Shown in pieces: positions 56,734-64,000 of a DNA stretch of 64,000 bases (within the stretch, counting starts at the first letter, position 1; each line of letters starts with the position of its first letter). The notes under the pieces are model-generated. The model saw nothing but the letters and a program-made list of their open reading frames with translations, made no database searches and was not told the origin of the DNA. This DNA is from Blastococcus sp. TF02A-30 (lineage in GTDB: Bacteria > Actinomycetota > Actinomycetes > Mycobacteriales > Geodermatophilaceae). The position numbers and the translations under genes are program-made. The stretch lies in NCBI RefSeq assembly GCF_003319185.1, contig NZ_QOHJ01000005.1, positions 62,001 through 126,000 of the forward strand. Direction: 5' to 3'.

Positions 56734-59342
56734 CGCGTGCCGACCAGCCCGGGCCAGAGCACCCCGGCGTCCTCGCTGAGCAGGGCGCTGACCTGCGCCC
56801 ACGCCATGGGCCGCGCGAGCACGAAGCCCTGCGCGTACGCGCAGCCGAAGCCGCGGACGGCGGCGAGCTGCGCCGCCGTCTCGACGCCCTCGGCGATGAC
56901 CTCCATGCCGAGCTCCCGGCCGATGCCGACCACCGACTCGCACAGCGCCCGGATCTGCGGGTCGCGGTCGACCCGCGACACGAACGTCCGGTCGAGCGTG
57001 ACCAGGTCGATCGGCATGCGGGTGAGGTGCGCCAGGGCCGAGGAGCCGCCGCCGAAGCCGGTCAGGGCCACGCGCACGCCCATGAGCCGCAGCGTCGAGA
57101 CGTCCAGCGCCGCCCGCTCGTCGGCCGCGGCGACGGCGTCCGCGCCGATCTCGAGGACGAGCCGCTGGGCCGGCAGGCCGGAGGTCCGCAGCGCGACCTC
57201 CACGTCGGCGACCAGGGCGCCCGTGGCGAGGTAGGCGGCCGGCACCTCGACGCCGATGCGGACGGTGTCCTCGGGTGCGGACGCGGCCGCCGCGGTCGCC
57301 TGCTCCAGCGCCCACGACTGGAGCTCGCGGATCAGGCCGGTGCGCTCGGCGAGCGGCAGGAACTCCGCGGGCGGGATGTCGCCCAGCTCGGGGTGGCACC
57401 AGCGGAGGAGCGCCTCGAGGCCGGCGATCCGCTGCTGGCCGAGGGACACCACCGGCTGGAAGAGCAGGAACAGCTCGCCGCGGGCGCGGGCACCGCGCAG
57501 GTCGGCGGAGAGCCGCTCCTGCCGCGCGGCGGCCTCGCCCAGCGCCGGGCAGTACCGCTGCGCGGTCCCGGGCCCGGCCACGTGGGAGGCGCGGACCGCG
57601 AGGTCGGCCCGGGTGAGGACGTCCTCGAGCCCCAGCCCCTCCTCGAGGGTGACCACGCCGACGAACGCGGTGAGGTCGACGATGCCGGCCGCCGTGGCGA
57701 TCGGCTGCTCGACCACGGCGAGGCAGCGGCCGGCCAGCCGGTCGACGTCGGCGTCGTCCCCGGCGGCCACCACGGCGAAGGCGCCGCCGCCCAGCCGGGC
57801 GACGAGGTCGTCGCCGCGGACGGTGGCCCGGAGCCGTCGGCCGACCTCGGCCACGACGGTGCTGACGACCTCGCGGCCCGCGGTGGCGCGGGCGGCGGCG
57901 AGGCCCTCGAGCTCGATCATGAGCAGGGTGGCGGGCTCGGCGCCGGCGTCCGCGAGGGCCGCCTGCACCGCCTCCACCATCCCGGCCCGGTTGGGCAGCC
58001 CGGTCATGGGGTCGGTGTAGGCGACGCCGAGCAGGGCCTGCTCGCGCGCGTGCCGCTCGGTCATGTCCCGCATCTGGAGGACGACGGCGCCGACGTCGGC
58101 GACGTCGCGCAGGTCGGAGACGGCCGCCTCGAGGTAGTGCCAGCCGCCGTCGGCGCCGCGCAGCCGCAGGAGGCGGAGCCCGGGCTCGCCGGTGGCCAGC
58201 GCGGTGGCCAGGCCGGCGGCGTCCTCGGGGTTCACCTCGTCGAGCAGCGGGCGGCCGACCAGCCGGCCGGCCACGGGCCCGAGGATCCGCTCGAGGGACG
58301 GCGAGGTCCAGGACACCCGCAGGTCGCCGTCGAGCAGCACGACGGCGTCGTGGCCGGCACCGACCAGGGAGCGGAAGTAGGCCTCGTTGCGCCGCAGGGC
58401 CGCGGCCATGCGGTGCTGCTCGCACCCGGTCAGCCAGCGGTGGACCGTGGCCAGCAGGACGGCCACGACGATGCCCGCCCAGGCGGCCGCGTCCAGCGGT
58501 CCGCTGGAGAAGCGCAGCACCCCGGCGGCGACGACGGCCACCAGCAGGGCGACGTAGGGCAGGAGCTGGCCGAGGTCGAAGGCCCGCGCGGCGCTGCGGC
58601 GCGGGCGCCCGACGGGGTCCCTGCCCGGATCGCTGAGGACGGCCGCGCAGAGCAGCAGGAGGCCGCCCACCACGAGGAAGCGGGCGACGTCGAGGAGCGC
58701 GGGCGCGCCGGACAGGATGGAGGAGGTGCCCAGGCCCCGCCCGGTGGTGAGCAGGACGGTGCCGGCGAGCAGGACCAGGGCCATCGGCCGCCGGTGCTGC
58801 TCGACGACGCCGAGCACGGTGAGCGCGGCGGCGATGGTGGCCGCGGTGACCAGGACCGCGGCACCCAGGACCAGCTGCTCCCCCGGGCGGAGGTCACCCC
58901 AGTCCCCCACCGGGCGGACGACGAGGAGCTGGAACAGGACGAGGCCGGCGGTGAGGAACAGCGCGACCTCTACCGCGGTCCGCCGGCCGGCGCGCAGCCG
59001 GCCGGGCTCGACGAGGGCGAGGATCGCGACGATCGCGATCAGGTAGCCGGGCACCGTCGGCACCCAGCGCAGCACGACGTGCTCCAGCGGGGTCTGCGGT
59101 GCCGACGCGGCGGCGAGGCCCGCGCCCAGGACCGGGAACAGGGGTCCCAGGGCGAACAGCCGCCAGCCCCACGGCAGGCCGGGCCGGCCACCGGCGACCC
59201 AGAGGGTCGCGCTGGCGACCAGGCCCGTGCCGACGACGGCGAGGTCACCCCACCCGCTCAGGGCAGGGTGCGCCGCGGCGGCCGCGCAGGCGAGGAGCAC
59301 CGGCACGGCGACCGCGAGCAGCCACCAACGACGCGGGTCCAC
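56730..59342 (-). CDS. Membrane PAS-GGDEF-EAL protein, degenerate motifs
   Basis: 870-residue paralogue of the next gene: about nine membrane helices (1-315), PAS (325-440), GGDEF-like and EAL-like domains. The cyclase motif is GGGAF (about 517) instead of GGDEF. The EAL triplet is kept (GLEALLRWCH) but the catalytic positions are altered: the INVS asparagine is VEVP, the ITES motif is EIGADAV, DDFGTGYSS is TGFGGGSSA, and the LKID lysine is VTLD. So probably inactive as an enzyme and a receptor or regulator of its partner. GTG start. Confidence 0.88.
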   Translation of the reverse strand: MDPRRWWLLAVAVPVLLACAAAAAHPALSGWGDLAVVGTGLVASATLWVAGGRPGLPWGWRLFALGPLFPVLGAGLAAASAPQTPLEHVVLRWVPTVPGYLIAIVAILALVEPGRLRAGRRTAVEVALFLTAGLVLFQLLVVRPVGDWGDLRPGEQLVLGAAVLVTAATIAAALTVLGVVEQHRRPMALVLLAGTVLLTTGRGLGTSSILSGAPALLDVARFLVVGGLLLLCAAVLSDPGRDPVGRPRRSAARAFDLGQLLPYVALLVAVVAAGVLRFSSGPLDAAAWAGIVVAVLLATVHRWLTGCEQHRMAAALRRNEAYFRSLVGAGHDAVVLLDGDLRVSWTSPSLERILGPVAGRLVGRPLLDEVNPEDAAGLATALATGEPGLRLLRLRGADGGWHYLEAAVSDLRDVADVGAVVLQMRDMTERHAREQALLGVAYTDPMTGLPNRAGMVEAVQAALADAGAEPATLLMIELEGLAAARATAGREVVSTVVAEVGRRLRATVRGDDLVARLGGGAFAVVAAGDDADVDRLAGRCLAVVEQPIATAAGIVDLTAFVGVVTLEEGLGLEDVLTRADLAVRASHVAGPGTAQRYCPALGEAAARQERLSADLRGARARGELFLLFQPVVSLGQQRIAGLEALLRWCHPELGDIPPAEFLPLAERTGLIRELQSWALEQATAAAASAPEDTVRIGVEVPAAYLATGALVADVEVALRTSGLPAQRLVLEIGADAVAAADERAALDVSTLRLMGVRVALTGFGGGSSALAHLTRMPIDLVTLDRTFVSRVDRDPQIRALCESVVGIGRELGMEVIAEGVETAAQLAAVRGFGCAYAQGFVLARPMAWAQVSALLSEDAGVLWPGLVGTR

Positions 59343-59410
59343 ACCCCGTCAGTCGGCACCCCGGGGGCGCCGGTCGAGGGCGGTGCGGACGACGTCACCC
59401 GTGCGGGTGA

Positions 59411-61117
59411 TCAGCCGCAGATCGCTCCCTGCGCCGCCGAGCCGACCAGCTTGGCGTACTTGGCGAGGACGCCACGGGTGTAGCGCGGCTCCGGCGCGGA
59501 CCAGCCCCCCTGGCGGCGGGCCAGCTCCTCGTCGTCGACCAGCAGGTCCAGGGTGCGGCTGGCCAGGTCGAGCCGGACCCGGTCGCCGTCGCGGACGAAG
59601 GCGATCGGGCCGCCGTCGGCCGCCTCGGGTGCCACGTGGCCGATGCACAGCCCCGTCGTCCCCCCGGAGAACCGGCCGTCGGTGAGCAGCAGGACGTCCT
59701 TGCCCAGGCCCGCGCCCTTGATCGCGCCGGTGACGGCCAGCATCTCGCGCATGCCGGGGCCGCCGCGCGGGCCCTCGTAGCGGATGACGACCACGTCGCC
59801 GGGCTTCAGGGTGCCCTCGGTGACGGCGTCCATCGCGCCCTGCTCGCCGTCGAAGACGCGGGCGGTGCCCTCGAACACGTCGGCGTCGAAGCCGGCCGAC
59901 TTCACGACCGCGCCGTCCGGCGCCAGCGAGCCGCGCAGGATGGTCAGGCCGCCCGTCTTGTGGATCGGGTCGTTCATCGCGTGCACGATCGTGCCGTCGA
60001 GGTCCGGCGGTGCGATCTCGGCCAGGTTCTCGGCCATCGTCTTCCCGGTGACGGTGAGCGCGTCGCCGTGCAGCAGGCCGGCGTCGAGCAGCGCGCGCAG
60101 CACGACCGGGACGCCGCCCACGCGGTCGATGTCGGTCATGACGAAGCGGCCGAAGGGCTTCACGTCGGCCAGGTGCGGCGTGCGGTCGCCGATCCGGTTG
60201 AAGTCCTCGAGCGTGAGGTCGACCTGCGCCTCGTGCGCGATCGCCAGCAGGTGCAGCACGGCGTTCGTCGAGCCGCCGAGCGCCATGACCACGGTGATGG
60301 CGTTCTCGAACGCCTCCTTGGTCATGATCTGGCGGGCGGTGATGCCCTTGCGCAGCAGGTTGACCACGGCCTCGCCGCTGGCGACGGCGAACGCGTCGCG
60401 GCGGCTGTCGGGCGCGGGCGGGGCCGCGCTGCCCGGCAGCGCCATGCCCAGCGCCTCGGCGACGCTGGCCATCGTGTTCGCGGTGTACATGCCGCCGCAG
60501 GAGCCCATGCCGGGGCAGGCGGCCTTCTCGATGGCGTCGAGGTCCTCGCGGGTGATCAGGCCGCGGGCGCACGCGCCGACGCCCTCGAAGACGTCGATGA
60601 TCGTGAGGTCGTCGCGGTCGCCGAGCTTGCCGGGCAGGGTCGAGCCGGAGTAGAGGAAGACGCTGGCCAGGTCGAGGCGGGCGGCGGCCATGAGCATGCC
60701 GGGCAGCGACTTGTCGCAGCCGGCCAGCAGCACCGAGCCGTCCAGGCGCTCGGCGAACATGACGGTCTCCACCGAGTCGGCGATGACCTCCCGCGACACC
60801 AGCGAGGCGCGCATGCCCTCGTGGCCCATCGAGATCCCGTCGGAGACCGAGATCGTGCCGAACTCGAGCGGGTAGCCGCCGGCGGCGTGCACGCCCTCCT
60901 TGGCCCGCTTGGCCAGCCGGTCCAGGGACAGGTTGCAGGGGGTGATCTCGTTCCACGACGAGGCGACACCGATCTGCGGCTTCTCCCAGTCGTCGTCGCC
61001 CATGCCGACGGCGCGGAGCATGGCGCGGGCCGGCGCCTTGGCGATCCCGTCGGTCACGTCGCGGCTGCGCGGCTTGACGTCGGCGGTGGTGGTGCGGGGG
61101 TCCTCGACGGTCGTCAC
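59411..61117 (-). CDS. ilvD: Dihydroxy-acid dehydratase
   Basis: 568-residue Fe-S enzyme making 2-ketoacids for valine and isoleucine. Conserved cysteines in [11 protein letters not shown] (about 65), GCDKSLPGM (about 130) and [16 protein letters not shown] (about 205), and the C-terminal [12 protein letters not shown] (about 490) are intact. GTG start gives normal length. Divergent from the XRE gene by 87 bases. It is separated from ilvBNC by the two c-di-GMP genes. Confidence 0.96.
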   Translation of the reverse strand: MTTVEDPRTTTADVKPRSRDVTDGIAKAPARAMLRAVGMGDDDWEKPQIGVASSWNEITPCNLSLDRLAKRAKEGVHAAGGYPLEFGTISVSDGISMGHEGMRASLVSREVIADSVETVMFAERLDGSVLLAGCDKSLPGMLMAAARLDLASVFLYSGSTLPGKLGDRDDLTIIDVFEGVGACARGLITREDLDAIEKAACPGMGSCGGMYTANTMASVAEALGMALPGSAAPPAPDSRRDAFAVASGEAVVNLLRKGITARQIMTKEAFENAITVVMALGGSTNAVLHLLAIAHEAQVDLTLEDFNRIGDRTPHLADVKPFGRFVMTDIDRVGGVPVVLRALLDAGLLHGDALTVTGKTMAENLAEIAPPDLDGTIVHAMNDPIHKTGGLTILRGSLAPDGAVVKSAGFDADVFEGTARVFDGEQGAMDAVTEGTLKPGDVVVIRYEGPRGGPGMREMLAVTGAIKGAGLGKDVLLLTDGRFSGGTTGLCIGHVAPEAADGGPIAFVRDGDRVRLDLASRTLDLLVDDEELARRQGGWSAPEPRYTRGVLAKYAKLVGSAAQGAICG

Positions 61118-61204
61118 GTCCGCCGAGGGTAGGCCGCCTGGTTCGGACGACAAGGACGGCGTCGATACTGGTACCGACACCACCACCGACCCGCAGGAGC
61201 CGAC

Positions 61205-62158
61205 GTGCCGCCGTCCGCGCGCCGTGCCGATCCCCCACCCGCCCGCCGTGCCGATCCCCCACCCGCCCGCCGTGCCGATCCCCCACCCGCCCGCCGTGCC
61301 GATCCCCCACCCGCCCGCCGTGCCGATCCCCCACCCGCCCGCCGTGAGCTGGCCGAGTTCCTCCGCTCGCGCCGCCGCCAGGTCGACCCCGCCGCGGCCG
61401 GGCTGCCCTCCGGGGGCCCGCGCCGGACGCCGGGGCTGCGCCGCGAGGAGGTCGCGCTGCTCTCCGGCGTGAGCCACACCTGGTACACGTGGCTGGAGCA
61501 GGGCCGGGACATCCGGCCGTCGCGGCAGGTGGTCGACGCGCTGGCCCGCACGCTGCACATGACCCCGGCCGAGCACGAGTACCTGAAGGACCTCGCTGCC
61601 CCCCACCACTCGCAGGCTCGCGGCGGGGCCCTGCAGCGAGGCCGGAGCATGCCCGCCCACCTGCAGCGGCTGGTCGACGCCCTGGGCTCCTCCCCCGCGT
61701 ACGTGATCACCGGCAGCTGGGCGATCGTCGGCTGGAACCGGGCCTACGAGCGGCTCTACCCCGGCGTGGCCGACGTGGCCGCCGGCGACCGGAACCTGCT
61801 CTGGTTGGTGTTCACCGATCCCGCGGTGCGCGCGCTGCTCGGCGACTGGACGACCGACAGCCGCCGCTTCCTCACCCAGTTCCGCGCCGAGGTGGGGCCG
61901 CGCCTGGCCGACCGCGAGGTGACCGACCTCGTGGCCCGGCTGGAGGAGGCCAGCCCGCACTTCCGCGCCGGCTGGGCCAGCCACGACGTCGACCGGTTCA
62001 GCTCCTCGCAGCGGCGGTTCGAGCACCCCGTCGTCGGCACGCTGCTGCTCGAGCACCACCAGCTGACGCCCGCGGACGCCCCGGGGCTGCAGCTGGTCGT
62101 CTACACCGCCGCCGAGGGCAGCGACGCCGCGGGCAAGCTGGCCCGCATGACGGCCTGA
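61205..62158 (+). CDS. MmyB-like XRE-family regulator with N-terminal repeat
   Basis: 317-residue regulator. The core ([37 protein letters not shown], about 48-100) is an XRE helix-turn-helix, followed by an MmyB-like ligand-binding domain (about 120-300; [21 protein letters not shown]). The first 46 residues are five exact copies of R-R-A-D-P-P-P-A encoded by a 24-bp tandem repeat. GTG at 61205, with CAGGAGCC upstream, is the only start in frame before the repeat, so the repeat is probably translated. Divergent from ilvD. Confidence 0.88.
   Translation: MPPSARRADPPPARRADPPPARRADPPPARRADPPPARRADPPPARRELAEFLRSRRRQVDPAAAGLPSGGPRRTPGLRREEVALLSGVSHTWYTWLEQGRDIRPSRQVVDALARTLHMTPAEHEYLKDLAAPHHSQARGGALQRGRSMPAHLQRLVDALGSSPAYVITGSWAIVGWNRAYERLYPGVADVAAGDRNLLWLVFTDPAVRALLGDWTTDSRRFLTQFRAEVGPRLADREVTDLVARLEEASPHFRAGWASHDVDRFSSSQRRFEHPVVGTLLLEHHQLTPADAPGLQLVVYTAAEGSDAAGKLARMTA
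61221..61340 (+). repeat. Five perfect tandem 24-bp repeats (VNTR)
   Basis: Five identical 24-base units at 61221, 61245, 61269, 61293 and 61317, then a six-base partial unit. Perfect identity suggests recent expansion or ongoing slippage. Unit length is a multiple of three, so copy number could change without a frameshift in the regulator. Confidence 0.95.
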
Positions 62159-62196
62159 GGCGGTCGACCGCCCGGCCGGTGGGAGGATGGCGTCCC

Positions 62197-62577
62197 GTGG
62201 AGACCCCCGTCCGGTTCCGGTTGAGTCGCGGCGCGCTGGTCGCCGTCGCCCTGCTCGTCCTGTGCGTGGCCCCGGCCGCCGCCGCCTCGCCGTGGGGGCT
62301 GCCGCTGTTCCTGCTGCCGCTGGCCGCGGCGGTGTGGGTGCTGCGGGTGGGGGTGGACGTCGACGCCGACGCGGTGACCGCGCTCGGCGCCGTCGGCCGG
62401 CGCCGGGTCCCGTGGGGCGAGCTGGCGGGCATCCGCGTCGGCGAGCGGGGCGACCTGTGGCTGGTCACCACCGCCGGCACCGAGGTGCGGCTGCCGGTGG
62501 TCCGGGCGCGCGACCTGCTGCGGCTGGCCGAGGCCTCCGGCGGGCGGATCGCGCTGCCCGCCCCGCCGGCTCAGTAG
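62197..62577 (+). CDS. PH-domain-like small membrane protein, 126 aa
   Basis: Two membrane helices near the N-terminus ([18 protein letters not shown] and [19 protein letters not shown]) followed by a short bacterial PH-like domain ([42 protein letters not shown]). GTG start, GGGAGG upstream. Follows the XRE gene by 38 bases. Converges with and overlaps the dehydrogenase by seven bases. Function unknown. Confidence 0.78.
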   Translation: METPVRFRLSRGALVAVALLVLCVAPAAAASPWGLPLFLLPLAAAVWVLRVGVDVDADAVTALGAVGRRRVPWGELAGIRVGERGDLWLVTTAGTEVRLPVVRARDLLRLAEASGGRIALPAPPAQ

Positions 62578-63515
62578 TCGGCGACGACGTTCGCCAGCTC
62601 CTCGCCCGCGAGCACCCGGGCCAACTGGTCGGTGACCGCCCGCGCGGCGCGGGCGTTGGTCTGCGGCACGGCGCCGCCGACGTGCGGGGTGAGCAGCAGA
62701 CCGGGGGCCGACCACAGCGGGTGGCCCTCGGGCAGCGGCTCGGGGTCGGTGACGTCGAGCGCGGCGCGCAGCCGGCCCGCGGCCAGCTCGGCGAGCAGGG
62801 CGTCGGTGTCGACGACGACGCCGCGCGCCGCGTTCACCAGGAGGGCGCCGTCGGCCATCGCGGCGAGGAAACGGGCGTCGACCAGTCCGGTGGTCTCCGG
62901 CGTGACCGGCACCAGGAGCACGACGACGTCGGCGTGCGGCAGCAGGTCGGGCAGCTGGTCGGTGCCGTGCACCCCCTCCCGGGCGGTGCGCGCGACGAAG
63001 GTGACCTCGACGTCGAAGGGCGCCATCATCCGGGCCACGGTGCGCCCGATGTCGCCGGCGCCGACGACCAGCACCCGGGCGCCGACCAGCGACCGGTGCG
63101 TGGCCGGCGCCCAGCGGCCCTGCTCCTGGGCGCGGACGAAGTCGGGCAGCCCGCGCTGGGCGGCGAGCACGGCCGAGAGGACCCACTCGGCGGTCGACGG
63201 CGTGTGCGCGCCGCGGGCGTTGCAGAGGACCACGCCCTCGGGCAGCCGGCCGGCGAACTTCTCGGCGCCGGCGCTGAGCAGCTGCACGAGGCGCAGCTCC
63301 GGCAGCGCCTCGACGAAGCCGGGCGGCAGGTCGGCGCCACCGCTGCGCGGCACCCACACCTGCGCCTGCGCGGCCTCGCCCGACGGCGGCCCGTCCGCGG
63401 CGTCGACCCGGAACGCGCGCACCCGCGGCGACACCGCCTCGACGGCGTCGGCGAGCGCCCGGGAGGGCACGAGGACGCGCAGCGGCTGGTCGGGGTGCAG
63501 GCTCAGTCGGGGCAC
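62571..63515 (-). CDS. D-isomer-specific 2-hydroxyacid dehydrogenase
   Basis: 314-residue NAD(P)-dependent oxidoreductase. Rossmann motif VVGAGDIGRTVARMM (about 150), catalytic Arg in NAARGVVVDTDALL (about 232), Glu in DPEPLPEGHPLW (about 262) and His in LTPHVGGAVP (about 280). The catalytic triad is complete. Substrate not predictable (2-hydroxyacid/2-ketoacid such as glyoxylate or phenylpyruvate). ATG start. Confidence 0.9.
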   Translation of the reverse strand: MPRLSLHPDQPLRVLVPSRALADAVEAVSPRVRAFRVDAADGPPSGEAAQAQVWVPRSGGADLPPGFVEALPELRLVQLLSAGAEKFAGRLPEGVVLCNARGAHTPSTAEWVLSAVLAAQRGLPDFVRAQEQGRWAPATHRSLVGARVLVVGAGDIGRTVARMMAPFDVEVTFVARTAREGVHGTDQLPDLLPHADVVVLLVPVTPETTGLVDARFLAAMADGALLVNAARGVVVDTDALLAELAAGRLRAALDVTDPEPLPEGHPLWSAPGLLLTPHVGGAVPQTNARAARAVTDQLARVLAGEELANVVADY

Positions 63516-63563
63516 GGCCCGACTCTAGGCAGACGTCCAGGAACCGCACGTACTGTGATCGGG

Positions 63564-64000
63564 GTGGGGCGGTCGACGGCGGTGCGCACGCGGCGGCTGC
63601 TCGCCGTCGCCGCCGCCGGGCTGCTGCTGGCCGGCTGCGGCGACGACGGCTACGAGCCCGCCGGCCCCTTCCGCCCGCTGCCCGAGGGCCAGCCGCCCCA
63701 GGTGGGGCCGCCGTCGTCGCAGGCGCCGGTCCCCGGCGAACCGGCCGAGCCCGGTGCCGAGGAGGAGGGCGGGGACCCCAACGTCGTCGCCACCGGCCTG
63801 TCGGTGCCCACGGGGCTGGCGCTGCTGCCCGACGGCAGCGCCGTGGTCGGCGAGCGCGACACCGGCCGGTTGCTGCAGGTCTTCCCCGACCGCTCCCCCG
63901 CCCGCGAGCTGATGACCCTGCCGGGCGTCGACACCGCCGGTGACGGCGGGCTGCTCGGGCTGGCGATCTCGCCGACCTATCCCGAGGACGGGCTGCTGTA
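63564..64000 (+). CDS. PQQ-type sugar dehydrogenase lipoprotein, C-terminus off the window
   Basis: First 145 residues of a secreted lipoprotein: Arg-rich N-terminus (RSTAVRTRRLL), hydrophobic core, lipobox LLAGC (about residue 25), then a Pro/Glu-rich linker and the start of a beta-propeller (VVATGLSVPTGLALLPDGSAVVGERD; GLLGLAISPTYPEDG). This opening is typical of soluble glucose/sorbosone dehydrogenases of the PQQ family. GTG at 63564 or 63582. The rest lies past the right edge. Confidence 0.85.
   Translation, partial: MGRSTAVRTRRLLAVAAAGLLLAGCGDDGYEPAGPFRPLPEGQPPQVGPPSSQAPVPGEPAEPGAEEEGGDPNVVATGLSVPTGLALLPDGSAVVGERDTGRLLQVFPDRSPARELMTLPGVDTAGDGGLLGLAISPTYPEDGLL

Noticed and set aside
56730-59342. 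Degenerate GGDEF-EAL gene as a decayed pseudogene
   Set aside because: The reading frame is full length, the PAS and membrane parts are intact and changes are confined to active-site residues, which fits a selected non-catalytic role.
61221-61340. Tandem repeat considered as a CRISPR array
   Set aside because: Units are directly adjacent without spacers and lie in frame with a regulator; no cas genes are near.
61118-62059. N-terminal extension of ilvD through the repeat region
   Set aside because: The minus frame stays open, but the translation there is repeats (W-G-I-G-T-A-G-G) and shadow of the XRE gene; IlvD of normal length starts at 61117.

Overview
The window is ordinary-looking chromosomal DNA from a very GC-rich actinobacterium. 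GTG starts dominate, genes are tightly packed, and many pairs overlap by four bases (GTGA or ATGA). The gene order from ftsY/smc through mutM, rnc, coaD, recG, thiL, ddl, gpsA, cofC (fbiD), ppk, mutT1, leuDC/IclR, gltX, leuB, serA and ilvCNB matches the conserved actinobacterial layout also known from Mycobacterium. The GC level, a phosphatidylcholine-synthase-like gene and the overall content suggest Geodermatophilaceae (Blastococcus, Geodermatophilus or Modestobacter). That family placement is an inference, not a demonstrated fact.

Layout. 1-10.7 kb: the end of an ammonium transporter gene (amt, its C-terminus lies off the left edge) behind a probable GlnR site, two unknown coupled genes, ftsY, a PhoD-like phosphatase, an EEP-fold hydrolase, smc and a small coiled-coil protein. 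10.8-19.6 kb: acylphosphatase, mutM, rnc, rpmF, DUF177, a DivIVA-like coiled coil, coaD, rsmD, recG, a FakA/YloV-like kinase and rpmB, followed by a terminator and an array of inverted repeats. 19.7-29.2 kb: a cytidylate-kinase-like gene, GNAT, thiL, a one-domain Lrp protein, DUF3515, a lipoprotein, ddl, a phosphatidylcholine-synthase-like enzyme, a Cys/Met-metabolism PLP enzyme, gpsA, plsC-like and cofC/fbiD. 29.2-34.9 kb: ppk, mutT1-like, leuD, leuC and a divergent IclR regulator.

35-39.3 kb is a galactose operon (galT, galK, sodium-solute symporter, small two-helix membrane protein). 39.4-42.3 kb holds gltX, a CPBP protease and three tRNAs: Gln(CTG) and two tandemly duplicated Glu(CTC), each Glu copy with its own terminator. 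42.3-53.8 kb is the branched-chain amino acid and serine region: FAH protein, cimA, leuB, serA, ilvC, ilvN, ilvB. 54-59.3 kb carries two large membrane-anchored PAS-GGDEF-EAL proteins, one with intact motifs and one degenerate. 59.4-64 kb: ilvD, an MmyB-type XRE regulator with a perfect five-copy 24-bp tandem repeat at its N-terminus, a PH-domain-like protein, a 2-hydroxyacid dehydrogenase, and the start of a PQQ-type sugar dehydrogenase lipoprotein.

The most interesting material is regulatory. Both cimA and ilvB are preceded by short leader ORFs rich in branched-chain codons (with rare TTA, ATT and GTA codons) that end in Ala-stop. Each runs directly into a GC hairpin and then an intrinsic terminator with a T-run, the architecture of ribosome-mediated attenuators. 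With LeuCD and LeuB, CimA gives a threonine-independent route to isoleucine, and the cimA leader carries Thr codons as well as Ile codons. I see no phage, insertion sequence, CRISPR array or defence island, and no clearly undescribed multi-gene system.
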